A program made the translations under genes and the position numbers. This document shows, one piece after another, positions 14,140 to 21,325 of a stretch of 22,769 nucleotides of DNA. How positions within the stretch are numbered: position 1 is the stretch's first letter; the number at the start of each line of letters is the position of its first letter. Origin of the DNA: Methanolinea sp. SDB (GTDB taxonomy: Archaea; Halobacteriota; Methanomicrobia; Methanomicrobiales; Methanospirillaceae); assembly GCA_001412335.1 (NCBI GenBank), contig LKUF01000217.1:1-22769 (forward strand). Direction: 5' to 3'. A model generated the notes under the pieces. That model did no database searches, was not told the DNA's origin, and worked only from the letters and a program-made list of their open reading frames with translations.

Positions 14140-14653
14140 ATTCCTGGAATTCCTCTCATCCAGATGCTCGGTACGTGAATATGGCGAGATCGATCTCTCG
14201 CCCAGGGAAGAGGAGTACATACTGAACTGTGCCGTTACCGCCCCGAGCGCGGGAAACCTCGAGGCATGGGACGTGGTCGTCGTGAGGAGCAGGGAACAGA
14301 AGGAGGCCCTTTCGGAAGCCGCCTTCGATCAGCCACATGTCGCGACAGCCAGCTGCCTATTCGTGGCCTGTGCAAACTATGTACGGTCCATGTCAAGGTA
14401 TGGCGAGCGCGGAATCCTGTATGCTGTCCAGGACACGACGATTGCCTGCAGCTTCATGATGCTTGCCGCCCACGCTCTCCGGCTGCATTCATGCTGGGTC
14501 GGGGCTTTTGACGAGGACGTGGTACGGGATATCCTCAACCTCCCCGGGCATATCCGTCCGATGGCAATCCTCTGCGTCGGAAGAGGCAGCCCGCCCGGCA
14601 GCCTCACCCCGCGGATGGCCGCAAGTGAACATGTTCATGAAGAATTCTGGTAA
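14126..14653 (+). CDS. Nitroreductase-family flavoprotein
   Basis: A 175-residue FMN-dependent oxidoreductase fold. The N-terminus FLSSRCSVREYGE carries the Arg-x-x-Arg-x-(F/Y) phosphate-binding motif of nitroreductases. APSAGNLEAWDVVVV is the second conserved FMN contact, and the GERGILYAVQDTTIACSFMM helix plus SCWVGAFDE complete the family pattern. The family reduces nitro compounds, quinones or flavins with NAD(P)H, and the physiological substrate here is unknown. The ATG at 14126 is given; a GTG two codons earlier (14120) is equally possible. It overlaps the preceding helical-protein gene and precedes UPF0212 by 15 bp. Confidence 0.88.
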   Translation: MVSSEFLEFLSSRCSVREYGEIDLSPREEEYILNCAVTAPSAGNLEAWDVVVVRSREQKEALSEAAFDQPHVATASCLFVACANYVRSMSRYGERGILYAVQDTTIACSFMMLAAHALRLHSCWVGAFDEDVVRDILNLPGHIRPMAILCVGRGSPPGSLTPRMAASEHVHEEFW

Positions 14654-14668
14654 AAAGGAGACGATTTC

Positions 14669-15007
14669 GTGCCTGATTATGTAGTGATCCTGGAATCGGC
14701 CTGGGTCGTCAAGGATGTGAAGACCCTTGACGATGCGATCGGCATCGCGATCAGCGAGGCAGGGAAGCGCCTGAATCCCGCTGCAAAGTATGTTGAAGTC
14801 GAAGCGGGAATGCTTGCCTGCCCCTTCTGTGAAGGAGAGTTGAACAGCGCCATCATTGTCGCACATACGGCGCTCGTCGGGCTCCTCCTGGAGATGAAGG
14901 TGTTCCGGGCAGAGTCGCCTGAACATGCGGCGCGGATCGCACGTTCCGTTATCGGGAAGGCGTTGCGTGATGTCCCGCTCCAGGTCAAGGAAGTCACGGC
15001 CCTATGA
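14669..15007 (+). CDS. UPF0212 (DUF555) family protein
   Basis: A 112-residue protein that looks like archaeal family UPF0212/DUF555. The diagnostic parts are the opening DYVVILESAWVVKDVKTLDD, then a CPFC pair at residues 51-54 and a GKALRDVPLQV ending. The CxxC is isolated, so a metal site would need dimerisation or a partner. Function is unknown. The start is GTG at 14669, supported by an AAAAAGGAG ribosome-binding site about 8 bp upstream. The stop overlaps the kinase gene as ATGA. Confidence 0.88.
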   Translation: MPDYVVILESAWVVKDVKTLDDAIGIAISEAGKRLNPAAKYVEVEAGMLACPFCEGELNSAIIVAHTALVGLLLEMKVFRAESPEHAARIARSVIGKALRDVPLQVKEVTAL

Positions 15008-15897
15008 TCCATGTCGTCGGACATACGGCAATCGATCACATCTCGCGGGTACCGGCATTTCCCCCGGTGAACGGATCGACCTCCATAACCGACAGGAAGA
15101 TCTATTTCGGCGGAGGCGCTGCCAACATCGCTGCCGGTATTGCCCGGCTTGACGTCCCGTGCACGCTGGTGAGTGCGGTAGGAGGGGACTTTTCCGGCAG
15201 CGAGTACGATCTCTGGATGAAGGAACTGGCAATCTGCCAGGATTTCTTTGTTGTCGATGATGCGCACACATCGACTGCATTCATGTTCACCGATGATCAG
15301 GGTGACCAGATCACCTTCTTCGAATGGGGGGCGGCGGCAGTCTTTGCCAGGAGCGAGGCCAAAAGTTACGATTTTGTCCACATGGCCACTGCAGATCCGG
15401 ATTTCAACGTGCAGGTTGCCGGAAAGGCAACGTTTTCGTCGTTTGATCCCGGCCAGGATCTCCACCGGTACACCGCTGACCACCTCTACTCGATAATTCC
15501 CCGCATCTCTCTCCTGTTCGCCAACCAGCATGAAGTTGAGGGGATGTGCCGGAAGATGGAACTGGGTCGCGAGGAACTTGTCGCGATGGTCCCCATGGCC
15601 GTATTCACCATGAGCGAGAAGGGGAGCATGCTGTACCGGGACGGGGAGGAGACACATATCCCGCCTGTTCCCGTAATATTGAAGGACCCGACGGGTGCCG
15701 GCGACGCATACCGTGCGGGCTTTCTTTCGGCGTACTGGCTTGGATATCCGCCACTGGAGTGCTGCCGGATCGGCACGGTATCGGCATCTTTCACCGTTGA
15801 GTCGATTGGCTGCCAGACCAATCTCCCGTCATGGGATGATATCAGGGCCCGTTATACCCTATATTTCGGCGAATTTTATCAGCTTCAGGCAAGGTAA
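15004..15897 (+). CDS. PfkB-family carbohydrate or nucleoside kinase
   Basis: A 297-residue ribokinase-fold enzyme. The N-terminal substrate region has FGGGAANIAAGIARLD (residues 35-50) and SAVGGDFSG, the first PfkB signature. The second signature, DPTGAGDAYRAGFLSAYWLG (228-247), supplies the anion hole and the catalytic base Asp234. ATP phosphorylates a sugar or nucleoside hydroxyl, and the specific substrate cannot be told by eye. Methanogen relatives include nucleoside kinases and ribokinase-like enzymes. It overlaps UPF0212 by 4 bp and is followed after 3 bp by the DUF2070 gene, so three little-understood genes are tightly linked. Confidence 0.9.
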   Translation: MIHVVGHTAIDHISRVPAFPPVNGSTSITDRKIYFGGGAANIAAGIARLDVPCTLVSAVGGDFSGSEYDLWMKELAICQDFFVVDDAHTSTAFMFTDDQGDQITFFEWGAAAVFARSEAKSYDFVHMATADPDFNVQVAGKATFSSFDPGQDLHRYTADHLYSIIPRISLLFANQHEVEGMCRKMELGREELVAMVPMAVFTMSEKGSMLYRDGEETHIPPVPVILKDPTGAGDAYRAGFLSAYWLGYPPLECCRIGTVSASFTVESIGCQTNLPSWDDIRARYTLYFGEFYQLQAR

Positions 15898-15900
15898 ACC

Positions 15901-17640
15901 ATGGCCTTCACGAGCAGTGATGTCAGGATCGAGAACCTCTCGAAATATCTCTTCAATGCCCCGTCATGGCCCAGGTCTATGGCAACCGTCATTATCCTCG
16001 GACTGATCATAGATGGGGCGGCATTCAGGCTGGGGGAGGGTATGGCATTCCTCGGCACCCTGGCATTCACCATCCCTGCCATCACCTCCTTCGTCTTAAC
16101 CAAACCCTGTATCGGGCTCATGGGTCGGTCGATGACATGGAACCGCTCTGCGCTACTCGCATTGACCTGCATGGTCCTTGGAGTTATCATCACCCTGTCA
16201 GGCATGGTTCTCTCCAGGGGACTCGCCGCCCTCTATTATTCCATAGCGCTTGGTTTTATCCTGGGCATCCGTCTCCTCGTACTCGTAGCCATTGCGGACT
16301 ACCGTCCATCCCGCATGATCGTTCCGGCCTCTCTGCAGAGCCTGACCGGGATGGCGCTTGGATCTCTCATCTTCGAGTCCATCTTTCTCCTCCTTGCGCT
16401 GGTCCTCCAGCTGGTCTTCCTCCTGGGGTTCATCCTTCTTATCTGGGCGATAGAACAGCCCCTCTATCGTGCATTCAATGTACGCGGCCTTGACTTTCTC
16501 AACTCGTTCATCGCACACCTGACAGACGGCTCAAGGAGGATGGAGGACTTCTTCCGCGAGATCGGTGAGGAGGTCTTTCTCCCCCAGGTCACGCTCTTCT
16601 TCAGGCGGCCCGGGAAACGGGGCCACATATTCACGGTGCCAAATGTCCATCCCGGGCCGCTTGGAGAGATTGGTGGTGGAAATCTTCCGAAATACCTCCA
16701 GTCGGCATTCGACGAGATGGTGATGGTCCCGCATGGTGCAGCGACGCACGATTTCAATCTCGTATCCGGCGATGAGATAGAGAAGATCGTGTCAGCCCTG
16801 AAAGCGAAATCCCATGACCTTGCATACCTTGACTATGCCACAAGGTCGGAACGGCACCAGCACGGATCCGTGTCGCTCCTCTTCCAGGTCATCGGAGATA
16901 CGCTCCTCCTGGTCACCACCAGGTCCCCGCAGCGGACCGAAGACCTGGACTTCAACGTGGGCATGACCATCATGTCGGAAGGCCACCGCGCTTTTCCGAA
17001 TATTGCCTTTGTGGATGCCCATAACTGCCTTACCGGCGACATCTCAAATATCCAGCCGGCGACGGCCGAAGCCATGGAGTACCTGAAAGCAAGTGAATAT
17101 GCAATCGACACAGCCCCCGGGATGTCCAGGCACCCTCTCTTCATGGGACATTCACACCAGATGCTGCCATATTCACGTGAACAGGGTTTCGGTGACCAGG
17201 GGCTCCGCGTCATGGTGATTAAAGCAGGGGACCAGACCACGGCATACATTCTCTTTGACGGGAACAACATCCAGGCAGGTGTCAGGGAGAAGTTACGCGA
17301 TTATGCACTCAGTTTTGTTGACGAGGCCGAAGTGATGACGACGGATTCGCATGTGGTAAACACGGTGAGCGGAAAGAACCCTGTGGGGATGCGGGTCCCT
17401 CCCGAGGAGTTCATGCCCTTTGTCGGGAAAGGAATTCAGGAGGCCCTCCAGGATCTTGCGCCCGCAGAGGTCGCAGGTGCCACCCCCTGGGTCGAGAGGG
17501 TGGTGGTATTCGGCTCCAACCGGATCACCCAGCTCGCAAGTACCCTAAATACCGTTATCGTCTTTATGCCCGTTCTCTCCCTTGCAATACTCCTGCTGGC
17601 ATTCATCCTCTCGATCCTCGCGTACCTGGTCATCGGGTAG
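15901..17640 (+). CDS. DUF2070 family membrane protein
   Basis: A 579-residue archaeal membrane protein. About five or six hydrophobic segments lie between residues 26 and 184 and one more near the C-terminus (about 551-577), with a roughly 360-residue soluble domain between them. That domain carries NVHPGPLGEIGGGNLPKYL (248-266), GAATHDFN, DAHNC, GHSHQMLPYS and TTDSHVVN. The His/Asp/Asn-rich set looks like a metal or phosphate site. The combination fits DUF2070 as I know it; function is unknown. An AGGTAA ribosome-binding site precedes the ATG. It is the last gene of the UPF0212-PfkB-DUF2070 group. Confidence 0.88.
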   Translation: MAFTSSDVRIENLSKYLFNAPSWPRSMATVIILGLIIDGAAFRLGEGMAFLGTLAFTIPAITSFVLTKPCIGLMGRSMTWNRSALLALTCMVLGVIITLSGMVLSRGLAALYYSIALGFILGIRLLVLVAIADYRPSRMIVPASLQSLTGMALGSLIFESIFLLLALVLQLVFLLGFILLIWAIEQPLYRAFNVRGLDFLNSFIAHLTDGSRRMEDFFREIGEEVFLPQVTLFFRRPGKRGHIFTVPNVHPGPLGEIGGGNLPKYLQSAFDEMVMVPHGAATHDFNLVSGDEIEKIVSALKAKSHDLAYLDYATRSERHQHGSVSLLFQVIGDTLLLVTTRSPQRTEDLDFNVGMTIMSEGHRAFPNIAFVDAHNCLTGDISNIQPATAEAMEYLKASEYAIDTAPGMSRHPLFMGHSHQMLPYSREQGFGDQGLRVMVIKAGDQTTAYILFDGNNIQAGVREKLRDYALSFVDEAEVMTTDSHVVNTVSGKNPVGMRVPPEEFMPFVGKGIQEALQDLAPAEVAGATPWVERVVVFGSNRITQLASTLNTVIVFMPVLSLAILLLAFILSILAYLVIG

Positions 17641-17887
17641 GCATGGAACCTGGTCACCAATCAGGGTGAATGTGTACGCGCCGGGAATGGATCTATGCAA
17701 GACGTTGTTTTGAAAAGGGACCAGCATGATCCAAGAAAGGGTATGCAACTTGATGCATGAGAGTATCAGACATCCATCAATTAGAGTATCAGCATGTAAT
17801 ATGCTTATACCGCTAACTGGACCATGATGGTTTCAATTTTTTAGTTGTCCACGACACCTTATAAACTTTTTGTAAAATTCCTGCAAA

Positions 17888-18058
17888 TTATTGATAATTT
17901 CAGGTACCGGGAAGACAGAATGGGTGTTGCGCCGACAGACGGGGCGGGTGTCAGAGGAATATCACGCCACCCTGATACCTCGCCACCTCCGGGCAAATGG
18001 AAAATGAGTTTGTAACCTCTGTTGCAGGGGGAGAAGGAGGCCGGAACAGGAGATTTTT
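17888..18058 (+). ncRNA. Candidate structured non-coding RNA
   Basis: A GC-rich island lies in AT-rich intergenic DNA. CCTTATAAAC, centred near 17862, would place a start near 17888. A stem pairs GGCGGGTGTCAG (17943-17954) with CTGATACC-T-CGCC (17972-17984), one bulged T and one G-U pair, around a 17-nt loop. GATTTTTAAAA at 18050-18060 could end the transcript. It matches no RNA family I can recognise. It could instead be a long 5' leader of the gene at 18157. Confidence 0.25.
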
Positions 18059-18074
18059 AAAACGCCATATATCA

Positions 18075-18093
18075 GTTATTTTTGCAAAATAAC
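18075..18093. promoter_or_regulatory. Perfect palindrome upstream of the small unknown gene
   Basis: GTTATTTTTGCAAAATAAC has 8-bp perfect arms and a 3-bp centre. It lies 64 bp before the ATG at 18157, between TTTTTAAAA/CATATATC promoter-like sequence and the gene, a good place for an operator. Shorter TGTC/GACA half-sites follow at about 18105-18127. Confidence 0.35.
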
Positions 18094-18156
18094 GTAAATT
18101 TGTTGTCTGACGACAGGTATACATGTCACGTTTTCCAATACTATCATGGTGACATC

Positions 18157-18483
18157 ATGAGGCAGAAAGTGTCTGGATCATACACAAGGGCTGGAACGGC
18201 CCGGAGATGCGGCCGAGGACTTGCACTGGAGATTGCCGGGGTGGAATATTACATCACGCCCGAAGACCTCCCGTCACTCATGTCCGAACGCCCCGCCGAC
18301 GTGGTGAACGAGATGGGGGAACAGGAAGGATCGGCCTGGCTTTCCCCGGTCATCCAGAAGAAAAAGCAGGAACTCACGGCACTGATACAGAACCGCCTCT
18401 ATGTCTTATCCTTGAAGGACATATCCCGCCTCCAGTACGGTATCCGGAATATTGCAAAGATACATGAGTATAATCACGGGTGA
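18157..18483 (+). CDS. Small protein of unknown function upstream of the caspase-like gene
   Basis: A 108-residue protein, not recognised. The frame is open back to a TTG at 18082, but the ATG at 18157 has GGTGA 5 bp upstream and is preferred. The basic N-terminus (MRQKVSGSYTRAGTARRCGR) is followed by a short beta-looking stretch (LALEIAGVEYYITPEDLPSL) and then a mostly helical, charged C-terminal half (KKKQELTALIQNRLYVLSLK). No membrane segment, signal peptide or metal motif is seen. It is the first gene after the 516-bp gap and is separated by 64 bp from the caspase-like gene on the same strand, so the two may be an operon. Confidence 0.6.
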   Translation: MRQKVSGSYTRAGTARRCGRGLALEIAGVEYYITPEDLPSLMSERPADVVNEMGEQEGSAWLSPVIQKKKQELTALIQNRLYVLSLKDISRLQYGIRNIAKIHEYNHG

Positions 18484-18547
18484 TACGGAATGAGATCCCC
18501 TGGTTTTATCAGCTATTGAGATGGAGACCAGGGATGATAGGTGATAT

Positions 18548-19270
18548 GTGGTGACAGGATCATCGGCTGCGGCTCTTCTCATCCTGGAAGGTCCGTGGTG
18601 GACGCCCGAGCAGAAACCTAAGAGGCCTTCCGTACTTCCTTTTTTTGAAGGGATGGAAAATTATCGCGGTGATTTCAACATATACTATTCCAATTTTTAC
18701 GAGAAGAACGGGTTTATCCGGGCCCTGCGCGACGATCTCACCCACACGCGCGAGGGCCGGTTGTTCCTCTACGTGGCGGCGCACGGGTACCAGCGGATGT
18801 TTGCTGGCCTGGCTTCGAAGCGAGGCATGCAACTCTCGACACTCCTGCGGGAATTGAAAAATGCCGCCAATTATTCGAATATCGAGGGTGTAGTTCTTGG
18901 ATCATGCACGGTCGGGTCAAATGTGGAAGAATTTATGAACACGATCAAAAGTTCAAAGATCGTCTGGATGTTTGGCTATACCTGTGAAATCGACTGGATG
19001 ACCAGCACCTTAATCGATCTCTCAGTCTTTGAACAGATGATGGGCCTGGAAAAGAGTCAGCTCAGAAACAGGCAGCAGATTCTTGACCGTTTTGCCCGAG
19101 CCCTCCGTCGCTTCGACCAGGACTACCTGATTTGCAGTGAAGCGGCTGCGCCTGTCCGCCTCGCCGACGCCGTCACCCTCGTCATCCAGCCACGTGGGAG
19201 AGGCAAGAGGCCTGAAGATGCCACAACGCTCCTCCAGGAAAGTCTGGGGTGGTCACGGGAGGGCCCATGA
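18548..19270 (+). CDS. Caspase-like (clan CD peptidase fold) protein
   Basis: A 240-residue soluble protein with the two hallmarks of the caspase/hemoglobinase fold. A hydrophobic strand ends in His-Gly (RLFLYVAAHG, His79), and 41 residues later a second strand ends in Cys (IEGVVLGSC, Cys120, followed by TVGSN). Strand-like segments before and after suit an alpha/beta core. Residues 146-240 are helical and lack any regulatory or effector domain. Whether it cuts proteins is not shown. CHAT-type or inactive homologues are alternatives. Start: GTG at 18548 or the next GTG at 18551; the second has the better spacing from AGGTGAT at 18538-18544. An in-frame TGA at 18542 excludes earlier starts. 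Confidence 0.7.
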   Translation: MVTGSSAAALLILEGPWWTPEQKPKRPSVLPFFEGMENYRGDFNIYYSNFYEKNGFIRALRDDLTHTREGRLFLYVAAHGYQRMFAGLASKRGMQLSTLLRELKNAANYSNIEGVVLGSCTVGSNVEEFMNTIKSSKIVWMFGYTCEIDWMTSTLIDLSVFEQMMGLEKSQLRNRQQILDRFARALRRFDQDYLICSEAAAPVRLADAVTLVIQPRGRGKRPEDATTLLQESLGWSREGP

Positions 19271-19306
19271 GCGGATTTGATACACGGGTCAATGCCCGGG
19301 TATGTA

Positions 19307-19363
19307 CACCATGAAAGCCCCCTCAAATGGAGGCAATTATAGATTCAGGGGGCTTTCATGGTG
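19307..19363. repeat. Perfect 17-bp inverted repeat (large hairpin)
   Basis: CACCATGAAAGCCCCCT (19307-19323) is repeated exactly in inverted orientation as AGGGGGCTTTCATGGTG (19347-19363), separated by 23 bp. It lies 36 bp after the caspase-like gene and 63 bp before the histidine kinase ATG. No T-run follows it, so it is not a standard terminator. No second copy was noticed in the window. Confidence 0.85.
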
Positions 19364-19426
19364 CGATATGCTTATCAGAGTTGAAAAGCAAGTGATATCT
19401 TGTTTTTATCCAGGATTGAATGCCCC

Positions 19427-21241
19427 ATGATCTCTGTTCTGCTAGTAGATGACGATGAAGATCTTCTTGATCTTGCACGGCGTGTTCTCGGCAGGGAAGA
19501 AGACCTCGAACTTTTCACGACGAATTCCACATCCGAAGGACACAATATGCTGCTTTCAAGGGGGTATGATGCCGTCGTCCTTGACTACGAGATGCCGGGA
19601 ATGGACGGGCTAGAGTTTCTCCGCGAGATGAAGGCCAGGAAGGACGAGACTCCTGTCATCATATTCACCGGCAAAGGCAGGGAAGAGGTGGTCATCGCGG
19701 CCCTAAATAATGGAGCGGATTTTTACCTCCAGAAGAGCGGTGATCCACGGATGAACTTCCTCGAACTGGTCTACATGATCAGGGAGGCTGTAAGAAGGCA
19801 CAGGTTCGGAAGAGAGCTGGCCGAGAGTGAGAGGCGCTTCCGGGAGGCACTCGAACGCCTGAAGTTGATTGCATTCCAGATCGACAGGGAAGGACGCATC
19901 ACATTCTGCAATGACTACTTTCTCGAAATGTTTGGGTGGAACAGGGATGAGGTGATCGGGGCGGACTGGTTTGACGTATTTGTTCCCAGAGGGGAGAAGG
20001 ATGCCATTAAGAACCTCTTTTCAAAAGCTTTTCAGGACGAAGCCAGTGGGGAGAATTTTCCGTGCCCGCTTCTTACCCGTGAGGGACAACTCAGGCAGGT
20101 CGTCCTGAACAACACGCCTCTGCGGGACCCTCTTGGGCATGTGACTGGCCTCTCCTGCATAGGGGAAGACATTACCGAGAGACGAAAGGCAGAGGAAGAA
20201 CACCGGTCGTCTGAAGAGCGATTACAAATTCTCTTTGACTATGCGCCCGACGCCTATTTCTTGAGTGACCTGTCGGGTAACTTTATCGACTGCAACCGGG
20301 CAGCAGAGGAGTTGCTCGGATACCGCAGGGACGAGATACTGGAGAAGAACCTGTTCAAGTCAGGGATCCTTACACCAGAACATATCCCAAGGGGAATATC
20401 CCTGCTGGCACGCCACATTGAAGGAGTTCCAACCGGCCCGGAGGAGCTTGTCTTGATCCGGAATGACGGGAGGGGGGTGGTCGTTGAGATGAGACATTAC
20501 CCGGTGACTATCGGGAATAAATGCCTGGTACTTGGTTCTGCTCATGATGTAAACGACCGGAAGATGGCAGAGGATTCCTTAAGGCGGGTGAATGCAAAAC
20601 TCACGCTCTTAAACAGCATCACGCGGCATGATATCTTAAATACACTCACGGCGCTTCTTCTCTACATCGAGCTTCTCAAGGAAGACCCAAAGGATGAATC
20701 ACAAAAGGAGATCTTCGACAAGGTCGAGATGCTTACCCAGACAATAAAAAAACAGATCGAATTCACCCGTACATACCAGGATATCGGGATTTACTCCCCC
20801 CAGTGGCAGTCGCTTGAATCGGTCACCCGGCGTGCCGAAGCCTCTATCGACACAGGCTCCGTGAAGTTTGTGGCCGATATTGACAATCTCGAGATATATG
20901 CAGATCCCCTGCTTGAGCATGTGATCAGCAATCTCATCGATAATTCGATCAGGCATGGTGAACATGTCACCACGATCTGGCTCACATCGATTCCGGACGA
21001 GAGCGGCACGAAGATCATATACGAGGACAATGGCGTGGGCATCCCCGGGAAGGAGAAGGAAGAGATATTCAAACGGGGATATGGGCAAAATACCGGCTTT
21101 GGGCTCTTTCTGTCACGCGAGATACTGAATATAACCGGAATGACAATCAAGGAGACCGGAACACCAGGTAAAGGGGCACGTTTCGAGATCAGGGTTCCTT
21201 TTGGGAACTTCAGGATAAAAAACAAGAGTGAATGCCAGTAA
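19427..21241 (+). CDS. Receiver-PAS-PAS histidine kinase
   Basis: A 604-residue cytoplasmic signalling protein without membrane segments. Receiver domain at residues 1-125: acidic pocket DDD at 8-10, phospho-acceptor Asp53 (VVLDYEMPGMDG), Thr81 and Lys103. Two PAS domains follow at about 140-255 (ending GEDITERRKAEEE) and 262-383 (ending AHDVNDRKMAED). The kinase has an H-box around His401 (SITRHDILNTL), an N-box NLIDNSIRHG (502-511), a G1 box EDNGVGIPG and GFGLFLSREIL. This domain order is common in Methanomicrobiales. A TTG at 19400 is in frame, but ATG 19427 begins exactly at the receiver domain and has AGGATTG upstream. Partner and signal are unknown. Confidence 0.93.
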   Translation: MISVLLVDDDEDLLDLARRVLGREEDLELFTTNSTSEGHNMLLSRGYDAVVLDYEMPGMDGLEFLREMKARKDETPVIIFTGKGREEVVIAALNNGADFYLQKSGDPRMNFLELVYMIREAVRRHRFGRELAESERRFREALERLKLIAFQIDREGRITFCNDYFLEMFGWNRDEVIGADWFDVFVPRGEKDAIKNLFSKAFQDEASGENFPCPLLTREGQLRQVVLNNTPLRDPLGHVTGLSCIGEDITERRKAEEEHRSSEERLQILFDYAPDAYFLSDLSGNFIDCNRAAEELLGYRRDEILEKNLFKSGILTPEHIPRGISLLARHIEGVPTGPEELVLIRNDGRGVVVEMRHYPVTIGNKCLVLGSAHDVNDRKMAEDSLRRVNAKLTLLNSITRHDILNTLTALLLYIELLKEDPKDESQKEIFDKVEMLTQTIKKQIEFTRTYQDIGIYSPQWQSLESVTRRAEASIDTGSVKFVADIDNLEIYADPLLEHVISNLIDNSIRHGEHVTTIWLTSIPDESGTKIIYEDNGVGIPGKEKEEIFKRGYGQNTGFGLFLSREILNITGMTIKETGTPGKGARFEIRVPFGNFRIKNKSECQ

Positions 21242-21325
21242 TCCTCATCTCCTTTCCAATCGCTATTGTCTTTCCTTCCCAGGATGCCTGATGCCAAGGG
21301 CATACCTGCAGGAGGTCAGCGGATT

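Larger units (their letters stand above)
17641..18156. other. 516-bp gene-free stretch with AT-rich flanks and a GC-rich structured core
   Basis: No credible coding frame is seen. The first part (17641-17850) has a 10-bp direct repeat AGAGTATCAG at 17760-17769 and 17783-17792, and a small palindrome ACCATGATGGT at 17821-17831. A TTATAAA box lies at about 17858-17864. The segment from about 17905 to 18048 is GC-rich and forms a hairpin. AT-rich sequence with a TTTTTAAAA box and a 19-bp palindrome follows before the next gene. Confidence 0.6.

Noticed and set aside
14677..15657. 326-codon open frame on the minus strand
   Set aside because: It is antisense to UPF0212 and the PfkB kinase, rich in Arg/His/Ser/Pro with no recognisable motif, and is explained by the high-GC codon bias of the real genes.
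17545..17748. 67-codon minus-strand frame crossing the DUF2070 3' end
   Set aside because: Most of it is antisense to DUF2070. The intergenic part is short and has no ribosome-binding site or motif.
17760..17792. Direct repeat AGAGTATCAG as the start of a CRISPR array
   Set aside because: There are only two 10-bp copies with 13 bp between them and no further units.
17905..17985. RNase P RNA-like words (GACAGAATGGG and CAGAGGAATATC)
   Set aside because: The ACAGAA-like word lies before the AGAGGAA-like word, the reverse of RNase P RNA, and the whole GC-rich segment is too short for it.
18498..18533. CCCTGG/CCAGGG inverted repeat as a terminator before the caspase-like gene
   Set aside because: The stem is short, has no T-run and a 24-base loop. 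It is too weak to call beyond a possible minor structure.
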